This document shows, piece by piece, positions 29,995 through 38,346 of a DNA stretch of 48,350 bases; the first letter of the stretch is position 1; every line of letters begins with the position of its first letter. The translations under genes and the position numbers were made by a program. The notes under the pieces are model-generated. The model ran no database searches and was not told where the DNA came from. It worked only from the letters and a program-made list of their open reading frames with translations. This DNA is from CADEFF01 sp964569315 (GTDB lineage: Bacteria > Pseudomonadota > Alphaproteobacteria > Dongiales > Dongiaceae). The stretch is from NCBI GenBank assembly GCA_964569315.1, contig CAZMUZ010000016.1, positions 1 through 48,350 on the forward strand, in the 5' to 3' direction.

Positions 29995-31179
29995 TCAGAC
30001 GATCGGCAGTTCGCCCGGCGCCGGCTCGGTCAGATATTCCCAGCCGGTCGGCGTCACATGGACGCTGTCCTCGATCTGGATGCCCCATTTGCCGGTGATG
30101 TAGATCGCCGGCTCGATCGACAGCGTCACGCCCGGCTGCAGCACCGTGTCGTCGCCTTCCTTCAGATCGGGCGTCTCGGCGATATCGAGCCCGACGCCGC
30201 GCCCGAGGCGATGCTCGATATAGTCACCGTAGCCCGCCGCATAGATGCGCTCGCGGACGATGCGGTCGAGATGACTTGCCGTGACGCCCGGCTTCAGCTC
30301 GTCGAAGGCCGCATGCTGCGCGTCATAGAGCAGCTTGTAGACGTCCTTCATCTCCTGGGTGGCCGAGCCGACGGCGAGGTTCCGGGAATAGCCGACGCGA
30401 TAGCCCTTGAACTGGTTGGTCATGCAGAAGCACATCGCGACCATGTCGCCATCCACGATCGGGTTCGGCGAACCGCGGCCATGGGAGATGGAGGAGCGCT
30501 TGCCGGCCTGGATGAGTTGCACGCCGTCGGTGATGGGCGAATGGTTCACGTCCTCGGGCGCAGTCAGGAAGGTCGCGGCCGTTCGCGTCGCGGCATCCCG
30601 TGCGGCCTGCGCCACCTCGAATTCGCGCACGCCCGGCTTGATCGCCTTCATCGAGGCGGCCCAGGCGGCCGTGGCGACCCGGCCCGACTTCTTCAGGAGA
30701 TCGATCTCGAAAGGCGATTTGATCATGCGGCAGCGCTGCAGCACGGCCGAGGAATCCTGGAACCGGATGTTCGGCAGGCGCTGCTTCAGCCGGCCATACT
30801 CGCCGACCGGCATGTAGTTCTCCTCGATGCCGACGGCAGCGCGCTCGAGCTTGCGGTCCTGGATCACCTCCACGATCAGATCGTAGGGATTCTGGAAATG
30901 GTTCTTCTCGGGAAACTCCGTGTAGTAGCGGATGTCCTCGATCCAGCTCGCCTTGGCGGCATACTCGTATTCGTTCTTGGAAACGATGAAGGCGCACTCG
31001 CCTTCCAGCGGCACCAGCGCCGCCTCGATCCGGATCGGGATGAATTCCCAGAAGCCGGTGACGTACCAGACATTGGTCGGCTGCATGACGAACAGCGCAT
31101 CCAGCTTGCGCGACCGCATCTCGTCCCGGATGCGCTCGACCCGCGCCTGGAACTCTTCCCGTTTCGGATTGGCTTGCAT
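29995..31179 (-). CDS. M24 family protein lacking three metal ligands
   Basis: This 394-residue protein has the creatinase N-terminal and M24 catalytic domains. Of the five metal ligands, only the two glutamates remain (E356 in 'LSIEPAIY', E370 in 'IQIEDSV'). The two aspartates are C250 ('VAMCFCM') and G263 ('RVGYSRN'), and the metal histidine is R327 ('HRLGRGVG'). It cannot bind the dimetal centre of aminopeptidase P in the usual way. It may be a metal-free hydrolase like creatinase, or a non-enzyme. AGGAGG lies 5 nt before the ATG. It heads the second importer operon, with a divergent LysR gene and a large dyad upstream. Confidence 0.9.
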   Translation of the reverse strand: MQANPKREEFQARVERIRDEMRSRKLDALFVMQPTNVWYVTGFWEFIPIRIEAALVPLEGECAFIVSKNEYEYAAKASWIEDIRYYTEFPEKNHFQNPYDLIVEVIQDRKLERAAVGIEENYMPVGEYGRLKQRLPNIRFQDSSAVLQRCRMIKSPFEIDLLKKSGRVATAAWAASMKAIKPGVREFEVAQAARDAATRTAATFLTAPEDVNHSPITDGVQLIQAGKRSSISHGRGSPNPIVDGDMVAMCFCMTNQFKGYRVGYSRNLAVGSATQEMKDVYKLLYDAQHAAFDELKPGVTASHLDRIVRERIYAAGYGDYIEHRLGRGVGLDIAETPDLKEGDDTVLQPGVTLSIEPAIYITGKWGIQIEDSVHVTPTGWEYLTEPAPGELPIV

Positions 31180-31265
31180 CGCGTCCTCCTGCTCCGCCCG
31201 ATGGCCGGCCGGCGGCCTTGATATTCCTTGGGCTTATGTATCCGGGGGTAAATCATCTCCACCGG

Positions 31266-31304
31266 TCTTGGTGGCCAGGCGCATGCGCCGCCACAAACCC
31301 AAGA
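31266..31304. promoter_or_regulatory. Extended dyad operator between M24 operon and LysR gene
   Basis: A perfect 12-bp palindrome, GGCGCATGCGCC (31278-31289), is flanked by further paired arms: GTGGC with GCCAC, then TCTTGG with CCAAGA. The symmetry spans about 39 bp. It lies 87 bp before the M24 ATG and 77 bp before the LysR ATG, the usual place for a regulator site. Confidence 0.55.
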
Positions 31305-31380
31305 TTTCCTTTAAGTGGTCTGTTGCGTGCGCGCAGTCCAACGAATAGTCTTGGGCCTTACTCATCAAGGAAATTGATGG

Positions 31381-32259
31381 ATGCGCGCCCCCGACCCCGA
31401 TCTCCTGCGAACCTTCGTGACCATCGTGGATAGCGGCAGCTTTACCGCCGCCGCGCGCCGCGTGCGCCGCACCCAATCCGCCGTGAGCATGCAGATGCGA
31501 CGGCTCGAGGCGGATGTCGGCGCAAGGCTCTTCGAGCGTTCGGGCCGCGCCATGAAGCTCACCCCCGCCGGGGAGGTCCTGGTCGACCGCGCGCGGCGCA
31601 TCCTGCGGCTCTACGAGCAGGCGCTGAACGCGCTCGACAGCGCCGCCGTGACCGGCGAGATCAGCGTCGGCGTCCCCGACGACTACGCGATGACCTTTCT
31701 CCCCGAGATCCTGCGACGGATCGTCGGCGCCTTCCCTGCCGTGCATCTCACGATCCTCTGCGAGCCCTCGCGACGCCTCGCCGCGCGCATCGCCGAGGGG
31801 AGCCTCGATATCGCGCTGCTCACGGAAGGCGAAGGCAGCACCGGCGGGGTCGTGGTGCATCACGAGGAGCTGGTCTGGGTCACCGCCGCCCATGCGCAGG
31901 TGCATGAGCAGGATCCCGTGCCCATTGCGGTCTTTCATTCCGGCGACGTGTTCCGGCGCTATGCGATCCAGCAGCTCGAGGAAACCGGCCGCCGCACCCG
32001 GGTGATCGTCACCAGCCCGACTTTCGCCGGCATCAGGGCGGCGGTGGATGCGGGGATCGCGGTCGCGCCGATCTTCCGGCGCAATGTGCGCGCTGGCATG
32101 CGCATACTCACCGTCGAGGAGGGCTATCCGCACCTCCCCTCGCTCGGCATCGTGCTGCAGCGGGCGGATCGCGAGCCGCGCGAGCTGATCGACCGTCTCG
32201 CGAACTATGTCATCGACAGCGTGCGAGAACTCTCGGAGACGGGCGCGCTCTCGACCTGA
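31381..32259 (+). CDS. LysR family transcriptional regulator, divergent from M24/importer operon
   Basis: This 292-residue LysR-type regulator has the N-terminal winged helix ('LLRTFVTIVDSGSFTAAARR', then 'TQSAVSMQMRRLEADVGARL', and 'RSGRAMKLTPAGE') and a C-terminal inducer-binding domain from about residue 90. AAGGA lies 9 nt before the ATG at 31381. Such regulators usually activate the divergent operon when a substrate or intermediate binds; here that operon is the M24 protein and second importer. It ends 6 bp from the convergent oxygenase gene. Confidence 0.94.
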   Translation: MRAPDPDLLRTFVTIVDSGSFTAAARRVRRTQSAVSMQMRRLEADVGARLFERSGRAMKLTPAGEVLVDRARRILRLYEQALNALDSAAVTGEISVGVPDDYAMTFLPEILRRIVGAFPAVHLTILCEPSRRLAARIAEGSLDIALLTEGEGSTGGVVVHHEELVWVTAAHAQVHEQDPVPIAVFHSGDVFRRYAIQQLEETGRRTRVIVTSPTFAGIRAAVDAGIAVAPIFRRNVRAGMRILTVEEGYPHLPSLGIVLQRADREPRELIDRLANYVIDSVRELSETGALST

Positions 32260-32265
32260 ACCGGC

Positions 32266-33186
32266 TCAGATTTCGCCGTCGAAGGCGCCGATCAGCGGAT
32301 CCTGGCGGGAAATCACCGCGACGTCCGGCCGGTCGCGCTTGCCGTAGCCCTGCCAGACCTTGAAGCCGAGGATCTCCTTCAGCCGCGGCGAGAGGCGCGC
32401 GACGACCTCGTCCCGCGCGATCAGCGGATAGTTTTCCATCTGCCGGAACTGCGGCCCGCAATAGGTGGTGAGCACGCCGCAACGGGCCTCCCCGGTCTTG
32501 TTCGCCCCGGTCGCATGCCAGAGACGGCCGTCGAAGATCATCGCCTGCCCCGCCTCGGCGATGACCGGGATCGTCGCGATGCGGTGCGGCACGGTCGGAT
32601 CGGGGCTCGTGCTGGCCAGATGCGAGCCGGGGACGATGCGGGTGGCGCCATTCTCCGCGGTAAAATCGGTGACCGCCCACATCACGTTGCAGACCGCCGG
32701 CGGCAGGATCGGGACGGTCGCCACGGAACCGTCGATCGAGGTCGGTTTGTCGAAGCGCCTGATCGAGCCGGGACGGATATGGGAGGCCGGCGGCGCGCTC
32801 GCGCCCGGGAGCCACCACTGGTCGCTGTGAAGCGGCATTTCGCGGCTACCGGGCGCGACGATGACCGCGTCGTTGGCCGAAAGCAGATAATCCTCGCCGA
32901 GCACATGACCGATCAGGGTCTGCACGGTCTCGAACTCGAGCAGGTCCTGGAAGATCCGCCCCTTGTTGATCAGGGCATAGATGTACTGATTGTGGCTTTC
33001 GATCTGCGCGTCGTCCTGCCCTTCCGCGCCGATCTCGCGTTCGTAGGCCGCCTGGCGGAACACGCGCTCGCGCAATGCCGAGACCTGGGCATCGCTCAGC
33101 AGCTTATCGAGCATGCAATAGCCGCGCTCTTCCAGATGCCGCCGCGCCTCGGCCTCGTCGCGCGCCGGCTTCATCCCGTCGGTCAT
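32266..33186 (-). CDS. Phytanoyl-CoA dioxygenase (PhyH) family oxygenase
   Basis: This is a 306-residue Fe(II)/2-oxoglutarate-dependent oxygenase. The iron triad is H120-x-D122 ('MPLHSDQWW') and H224 ('RLWHATGANKTGEARCG'), with R235 placed to hold the 2-oxoglutarate carboxylate. The family includes ectoine hydroxylase, phytanoyl-CoA hydroxylase and natural-product enzymes. GGAG 5 nt before the ATG supports the start. It follows another 2-oxoglutarate oxygenase gene by 21 bp, so the pair should act in one pathway. The substrate is unknown; 'DKLLSDAQVSALRERV' near the N-terminus is usual for PhyH proteins. Confidence 0.92.
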   Translation of the reverse strand: MTDGMKPARDEAEARRHLEERGYCMLDKLLSDAQVSALRERVFRQAAYEREIGAEGQDDAQIESHNQYIYALINKGRIFQDLLEFETVQTLIGHVLGEDYLLSANDAVIVAPGSREMPLHSDQWWLPGASAPPASHIRPGSIRRFDKPTSIDGSVATVPILPPAVCNVMWAVTDFTAENGATRIVPGSHLASTSPDPTVPHRIATIPVIAEAGQAMIFDGRLWHATGANKTGEARCGVLTTYCGPQFRQMENYPLIARDEVVARLSPRLKEILGFKVWQGYGKRDRPDVAVISRQDPLIGAFDGEI

Positions 33187-33207
33187 CGCTGCTCCGGCCG
33201 GACGCGC

Positions 33208-34038
33208 TCAGGCGCGCGGCGCTTCGCGGTTGAGAAGGTTGCGGCGGAAGGACGGGCCGAAATTGCGGCCCGGCACGGGATCGTACGCCAGCAGCGCAAG
33301 GACGCGATCCTGGCTGTTATCCACCACCGGCGTCACGCGATGGAGCGTGTTGCGGCCGCGGAAAATGACCATGGAGCCGGGGCCCATCGGCACGGTGCGG
33401 ACCCGCGACACGTCGCCCTCGAAGAGCTTTGCGGCATATTCGTAGTTCTCGTCGCCGGGGCCGGTCATCGGCACATACTGATAGAGGCCGCCCTGCTTCG
33501 CGCCGCGCAGGAGAATGGTCACCGCATAGTCGTGGGAATCGACATGCCAGCCGAGCTCGTCGCCCTGGATATGGACGTTGATGAGCACCCGCATCAGCGG
33601 GTCGTCCACGGTATAGAGCTCGGGGACGTCGAGCACGTCGCGAACGAACTGGGTCAGGTTCGGCCAATCGTAGATGGTCTTTACCGGGCAGACTTCGCTG
33701 AGGTCATCGGTGCCGATCCAGCGCTGGTGCCGCCGATGCGGCATGGAGCGCGGGTCCTCGGGGGCGAGGGCGGTCTGATGCTTGGCGGTGCGGGGATCCT
33801 CCAGATTATAGGCCCCGCGATGCTGGATATAGAGATGCGCCAAGTTGCGCTTCTGGTCGATCTCGCGGAGCGCCGCGTCGATCGCATCCATCCGCAGGAA
33901 GTCCGGCAGGTGGCACGAGACGGCGTCGTCGAACTGCTCCCGGCAGCGCCGCACCAGCGCCCGGTATTCGGCGCTATTGAGGTCCTCGATCGGGTAGCGA
34001 CCGAGGTTGACGAAGCGGGCGGCGTCGGCGGTCTTCAT
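33208..34038 (-). CDS. Fe(II)/2-oxoglutarate oxygenase related to amino-acid hydroxylases/halogenases
   Basis: This is a 276-residue cupin-fold oxygenase. The iron ligands are H165-x-D167 ('GWHVDSHDYAVT') and H233 ('GRNTLHRVTPV'), with a later Arg in 'SQDRVLALLAYD'. The pattern 'RYPIEDLNS..YRALV', 'INVHIQGDELGWHVD' and 'MVIFRGRNTLHRVTPV' recalls the BesD/HalD lysine-halogenase relatives, but the Asp is present where halogenases have Gly, so hydroxylation is expected. The ATG at 34038 has AGGAG 9 nt upstream; a TTG start at 34059 is the alternative. It forms an operon with the PhyH gene and faces a LysR regulator. Confidence 0.85.
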   Translation of the reverse strand: MKTADAARFVNLGRYPIEDLNSAEYRALVRRCREQFDDAVSCHLPDFLRMDAIDAALREIDQKRNLAHLYIQHRGAYNLEDPRTAKHQTALAPEDPRSMPHRRHQRWIGTDDLSEVCPVKTIYDWPNLTQFVRDVLDVPELYTVDDPLMRVLINVHIQGDELGWHVDSHDYAVTILLRGAKQGGLYQYVPMTGPGDENYEYAAKLFEGDVSRVRTVPMGPGSMVIFRGRNTLHRVTPVVDNSQDRVLALLAYDPVPGRNFGPSFRRNLLNREAPRA

Positions 34039-34396
34039 GCGGAGATGCTCCTGCTCCAAACCCAGCGTCGGATTCTACCCCCAGGGATGGCGGTACGGCG
34101 CCGTCCGGGCCGTTCGCGTGCCGGCCCAGGGCCTTCCGCGCTCACTCGAGGCGCCTAGCGAACCAACTAGTCGCCAAGAGTTCCCTATTCAATTTCCAAT
34201 TCTCAAGGTTCACAATGAATTCGTCCAATGATAGGTCTTGCGGCGGAAATCCGGCCTCGCCGGCGGCCGCGCCATGATGGCCCCCGCGCCCGATTCCGGC
34301 ATAATCGGCGCCCCCCGCGTGGGCTCGGACCCGGCCGGCGAGGCATCTGCGTCGGCGCGGATCGCGGATCAGGTGACGACAGGAAGCCAGGACGCC
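34039..34396. other. Divergent regulatory region between oxygenase pair and LysR gene
   Basis: About 360 bp without a gene. Bases 34160-34240 are AT-rich for this genome. A minus-strand promoter candidate there is TTGTGA (34210-34215) and TTGAAT (34187-34192) with a 17-bp spacer, leading to the oxygenase genes. No large dyad was found. In-frame extension of the LysR gene upstream of 34397 is possible but shows no conserved sequence. Confidence 0.5.
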
Positions 34397-35407
34397 ATGC
34401 AATCTCTCAGCGATATCGATCTCAGGCTGCTTCGCGTCTTCGTCAGTGTCGTCGAATGCGGCGGCTTCTCCGCGGCGCAGTCGGAGCTGGGCCTGTCGCA
34501 GTCGACGGTGAGCAACCACATGGCCGCGCTCGAGACGCGGCTCGGCTACCCGCTCTGCAAGCGCGGCCGTGGCGGCTTCGAGCTCACGCCGCGCGGGCTC
34601 GAGATATACGAATCCGCCAAGGACCTGTTCCAGCATCTCTCGAATTTCTCGATCCGCGCGCGGAACCTGAAGGAGCGCCTCAGCGGCGAACTCATCATCG
34701 GGTCGCTCGACGCCACCGTGACCGATCCGGAATCGCCGCTATGCCGTGCGATCCGAACCTTCAACAACCGCAAGAACGAGGTTCATATCGTCCTCGGCTG
34801 CTTCGAGCCGGGCGAGCTGGAGCGTCGGGCGCTGCAGGGCCGCATTCATCTCGCGGTCGGCACCTTCCACAAGAAGATCGACGGTCTCGTCTATGCCCCC
34901 CTCTACCAGGAACGCCAGCTGCTCTACTGCTCGGCGGACCACCCGCTCGCGAGCCGCGCCCAAACCGCCGAGGAAGACGACCTTCGCGAACTCGGCGCCT
35001 GCATCCGGGGCTATTGGGGCCACCGGCATCTCTTCGACCTCGGCAACGAGCGCTACAACGCGACCTGCTTCGACATGGAGAGCCAACTCACGCTGATCCT
35101 GTCGGGCGGCTATATCGGCTTCCTGCCGAGCCATTTCGCGAAGGGCTGGGTCGCCGGCGGGCAGCTCGTGCCGATCCGGCCGGAACGCTATTCCTTCTTC
35201 TGCAAGTTCCAGCTCGTCTACCGGCGCGAAGCGCTGATGAACCTCCTCGTCAAGACCTTCATCGACGAGGTGACGAGCGCGGCCGCCGAATATCAGAGGG
35301 TCAACAAGCCCTTGATCCGCACGCCCGTACTCGACATGCGGACGCCCTCCGGCCCGAATGCGGCCCCGATCAGCAGTCTGCGGGCGGGCGAAAAGCGCGG
35401 CCGCTGA
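34397..35407 (+). CDS. LysR family transcriptional regulator, divergent from oxygenase pair
   Basis: This is a 336-residue LysR-type regulator. The winged helix is at 1-65 ('LLRVFVSVVECGGFSAAQSE', 'LGLSQSTVSNHMAALETRLG') and a co-inducer domain follows ('IIGSLDATVTDPES', 'GCFEPGELERRALQGRIHLA'). The ATG at 34397 is chosen because it begins the conserved helix and has AGGA 4 nt upstream. A 40-residue Arg/Pro-rich C-terminal extension follows the usual end. It probably controls the two oxygenase genes; its ligand would be their substrate or product. Confidence 0.92.
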   Translation: MQSLSDIDLRLLRVFVSVVECGGFSAAQSELGLSQSTVSNHMAALETRLGYPLCKRGRGGFELTPRGLEIYESAKDLFQHLSNFSIRARNLKERLSGELIIGSLDATVTDPESPLCRAIRTFNNRKNEVHIVLGCFEPGELERRALQGRIHLAVGTFHKKIDGLVYAPLYQERQLLYCSADHPLASRAQTAEEDDLRELGACIRGYWGHRHLFDLGNERYNATCFDMESQLTLILSGGYIGFLPSHFAKGWVAGGQLVPIRPERYSFFCKFQLVYRREALMNLLVKTFIDEVTSAAAEYQRVNKPLIRTPVLDMRTPSGPNAAPISSLRAGEKRGR

Positions 35408-35411
35408 GGCG

Positions 35412-35858
35412 CTACCCGACCAGCAGCCGCGCGAGGCTGCCCCGGATGGTCGCCGGAATCTCGACCGGCCGCATCGTCTCGCGATCGACGAAGACGTCGA
35501 TGACATGGCCCGACGCGGCCGCATCGGTTTCCTCTTCCACGAAGAGGCTCATTTCGTAACGCACGCTGGTGGTGCCGAGCCGGCCGACGCGCAACCCGGC
35601 ATTCACCACCTGCGGAAAGCTGATCGACTTCCGGTAGCGGCACATGGTCTCGGCGGTAACATGGATCACCGCGCCGCCCGCCATGTCGTGGCCGTTGACG
35701 CGCGTCAGGTAGTCGTTGATGAGCGTATCGAAGAAGGAATAGTACACGACATTGTTCACGTGACCGTAAACGTCGTTATCCATCCATCGCGTCGGAATGG
35801 CGAGAAAATGTCGATAGCTGTTGCGGTCGGCCTGCGCCGAGATCGAGCTCGCATCCAT
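35412..35858 (-). CDS. Hot-dog fold acyl-CoA thioesterase (4HBT type)
   Basis: This 148-residue protein has the 4-hydroxybenzoyl-CoA thioesterase pattern: 'RWMDNDVYGHVNNVVYYSFF' with the catalytic Asp and the G-H-V-N-N turn, then 'CRYRKSISFPQVVNAGLRV' and 'SLFVEEETD'. It hydrolyses an acyl-CoA in the cytoplasm; the acyl group is unknown. AGGAG ends 5 nt before the ATG at 35858. It is convergent with the LysR gene (4 bp apart) and divergent from the third importer. Confidence 0.93.
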   Translation of the reverse strand: MDASSISAQADRNSYRHFLAIPTRWMDNDVYGHVNNVVYYSFFDTLINDYLTRVNGHDMAGGAVIHVTAETMCRYRKSISFPQVVNAGLRVGRLGTTSVRYEMSLFVEEETDAAASGHVIDVFVDRETMRPVEIPATIRGSLARLLVG

Positions 35859-36359
35859 CCTGACTCCTGGGCGCCGGTTGACGGTCATCGGATCCGCACG
35901 CAACGACGCGCGGGCGCCGCAGCTTTTCGGCCGGAACGAAGCGGGCTCGTTCGATCCGCGCCCGATCTCGCGGCGAAGCATCGCTGCAACTATCAAATCC
36001 CATCACGAAGTTCAACGGCCGCCGATGCAGAAATCACCTTGAGAAAACTCAGGCCTCACGACGAATTTCCGCCATGTAATCTTTCCGCTCCGGCGATAGG
36101 GTTTGGGCGACGTTGCGCGCAACATCCGCAGCGTCAACCGGGCACGTGGCCGACGCGCGGTTTGTCCGGCGGCCTCGCCCGGCAACGCCTGTCAGGCGCG
36201 GCGGAAGACACGCATGGGCCGGCGGCCCCTGCATGTGCTAACTCGGCTTCGCGGGCGGGATGGCCTGTCGCCCTCGATAAATAGCGACGAGGAGAGTCCG
36301 GCGCTTTGATGTCGCCGGAACGCTCGCTCGATCCAGAAAGACCAAGGGAGGACTCTTCG
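35859..36359. other. Intergenic region upstream of the third importer and thioesterase
   Basis: These 501 bp hold no gene I can support. At 36112-36123 there is a perfect 12-bp palindrome, GTTGCGCGCAAC, which could be an operator. On the minus strand TTGAAC and GATAGT are 15 bp apart near 35992-36018, a weak promoter for the thioesterase. No clear promoter for the importer was found. GGGAGG just before 36360 is its ribosome site. Confidence 0.45.
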
Positions 36360-37439
36360 ATGTTCGGATATGGGTTCCGGCGCGCTTCGCTTCGCAGCAG
36401 CTTCGGCGCTGCGGTCGCGCTCCTGGCATTCGCCGCGGCGCATTCCGCGGCCGCAGACACCACCGAGCTCAATGCGCTCGTCTGGTGCGATCACACCGAC
36501 CCGGCCCTCCTCCAGCCCTTCGAGGAGGCCAACGACGTCAAGGTGAACGTGAAGGAGTATGACGGCACGGGCACGGCGCTGGCGCTGCTGGAGCAATCGC
36601 AGCCGGGCGATTGGGACGTCTTCGTTGTGGATGCGACCGACCTCGCGCGCGTCGCCGGGCTCGACATCCTCGCGCCGCTCGATCCGGCCGACTATCCTTG
36701 GGACGATATCCCCGAGAAGCTGCGCGATCCGACGCTGCTCTATGTGAACGACCAGCTCTATGGCGTGCCGGAGAAATTCGGCTACGTGACGGTGGCCTAC
36801 GACAAATCCAGGGTCGATCCCGCGGACATGCGCGACGGAAACTTCCTCTGGGATCCCAAATACAAGGGCCGCATCGCGGTCTATGACTACTATCTGCCGG
36901 TGATGGGGCTCGTCGGGCTCGTCATGGGCAAGACGCCGGCGCAGCTTACCGAGGCCGATCTTCCCGCCCTGCAGGAAAAGCTCGCCGCGCTGAAGGCAAA
37001 CGCCGCGCTCGTAGGCGACATCACCACCGTGCAGACCGCGCTCTCGACCGGCGAGGTCGACATCATCGTCGGCGGCGGCGAGTTCATCGTGTCGGGCCTT
37101 TCGGTCGAGAATCCGAACCTCGACTGGGTGCTACCGTCGCAGGGCGGCATCCGCTGGGAGCAGACTCTCGGTATCTTCAAGGATTCGACGCGGAAGGACC
37201 TCGCCAGGAAGTTCATCCAGTATATCCTCTCGCCCGAAGCGCAGGCGAAGCTCGCCACCTCTGCCTGTTTCTGGGGCATGCCCGTCAACATGAAGGCGAC
37301 GCTGACGCCCGAGCAGAAGACCATCCTGCGCTGGGACGAGCAGCCCGGCTTCATCGAGCATTCCTATCCGAACCCCTCGCCGACGGTCGAATTCGACAAG
37401 AAAATGCAGGATAGTTGGGCCGATTCGATGCAGCGCTGA
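36360..37439 (+). CDS. ABC importer periplasmic solute-binding protein, third importer
   Basis: This is a 359-residue PotD-type binding protein with a Sec signal peptide ('SSFGAAVALLAFAAAHSAAA', cleaved before 'DTTELNAL'). GGGAGG lies 8 nt before the ATG at 36360; an upstream TTG in frame is rejected. The mature protein has 'LVWCDHTDPALLQPFEEAND' and 'DWDVFVVDATDLARVAGLDI', typical of the family, and aromatic residues ('FGYVTVAY', 'ACFWGMPVN') that could bind a cation. It leads an operon of four importer genes. Confidence 0.93.
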   Translation: MFGYGFRRASLRSSFGAAVALLAFAAAHSAAADTTELNALVWCDHTDPALLQPFEEANDVKVNVKEYDGTGTALALLEQSQPGDWDVFVVDATDLARVAGLDILAPLDPADYPWDDIPEKLRDPTLLYVNDQLYGVPEKFGYVTVAYDKSRVDPADMRDGNFLWDPKYKGRIAVYDYYLPVMGLVGLVMGKTPAQLTEADLPALQEKLAALKANAALVGDITTVQTALSTGEVDIIVGGGEFIVSGLSVENPNLDWVLPSQGGIRWEQTLGIFKDSTRKDLARKFIQYILSPEAQAKLATSACFWGMPVNMKATLTPEQKTILRWDEQPGFIEHSYPNPSPTVEFDKKMQDSWADSMQR

Positions 37440-37455
37440 GGCCCCAGAACGGACC

Positions 37456-38346
37456 TTGTCGAGCCTGAACGAAACGCACGGAGATGCGGAACGCCTGGCC
37501 GCGCGCCGCGAAGCGGTGCGCGGCATCGGCTTTCTGTCGCCGGCGACGCTGTGGACCATGGCGTTCTTCGTGGCGCCGCTCGTCGTCATGGTCAGCTACA
37601 GCTTCTTCACCAAGCGCGGCACCGGCGTCGACACGGCCTTGTCGCTCGCGAACTACGAGCATTTCGCGGTGCGCGAGGTGCTGTGGGGCTCGCTCTTCAA
37701 CTCGCTCGAGATCACGCTCTGGACGACCGGCATCAGCATCCTGCTGGCCTATCCCTTCGCCTATGTGCTGGCGTTCCGGGTGCCGGAGCGATGGCGGCGG
37801 CTTTGCCTCGTCCTTGCGATCCTGCCCTTCTGGACCTCCTACATCGTCCGGTCCTATGCATGGCTCCTGGTCCTCTCGCCGACCGGCGTGGTCAATCAGT
37901 CCCTGCTCTGGATCGGGCTCGTCGACGAACCGATCCGCCTCGCCTATAGCCGCGTCGCCACCGTGATGGGCTTCGTGCATTTCTTCACGATGCTGCTCAC
38001 CCTCACGATCTACGCCAATCTGGTGCAGCTCAATCCGCGCTACCGCCTCGCCGCGGCCGACCTCGGCGCCAACGGCTGGCAGAGCTTCTACTACGTCCTG
38101 TTGCCGCTCAGCATTCCCGGCATCGTGGTCGGCGCCTTCACGACCTTCGTGATCTGCATCGGCGACTACATCATGCCGCAGATCCTCGGCGGCAATCGCG
38201 AGCTGGTGCTCCCGCAGGCGATCTTCTTCCAGGTCTCGCGCAATGCAGACCTGCCGCTCGCCTCGGCCATGTCCGTCATCCTCATGCTCGTGGTCGCCGT
38301 CGCCTATCTCGCGAGCGCGCGCTGGCTGCGAATGGATCGGCTGTGA
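37456..38346 (+). CDS. ABC transporter permease (PotB-like), third importer; TTG start
   Basis: This is a 296-residue permease with about six membrane helices (first near 31-50). It has 'LPFWTSYIVRSYAWLLVLSP', typical of PotB, and the EAA loop 'RLAAADLGANGWQSFYYVLL'. The best start is TTG at 37456, 16 bp after the binding-protein stop; no ATG fits before the first helix except inside it. Its stop overlaps the next permease's start. Confidence 0.92.
   Translation: MSSLNETHGDAERLAARREAVRGIGFLSPATLWTMAFFVAPLVVMVSYSFFTKRGTGVDTALSLANYEHFAVREVLWGSLFNSLEITLWTTGISILLAYPFAYVLAFRVPERWRRLCLVLAILPFWTSYIVRSYAWLLVLSPTGVVNQSLLWIGLVDEPIRLAYSRVATVMGFVHFFTMLLTLTIYANLVQLNPRYRLAAADLGANGWQSFYYVLLPLSIPGIVVGAFTTFVICIGDYIMPQILGGNRELVLPQAIFFQVSRNADLPLASAMSVILMLVVAVAYLASARWLRMDRL

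Noticed and set aside
32210..32818. Minus-strand frame overlapping the PhyH gene and extending into the LysR end
   Set aside because: Out-of-frame shadow of the PhyH gene, which has the complete iron triad.
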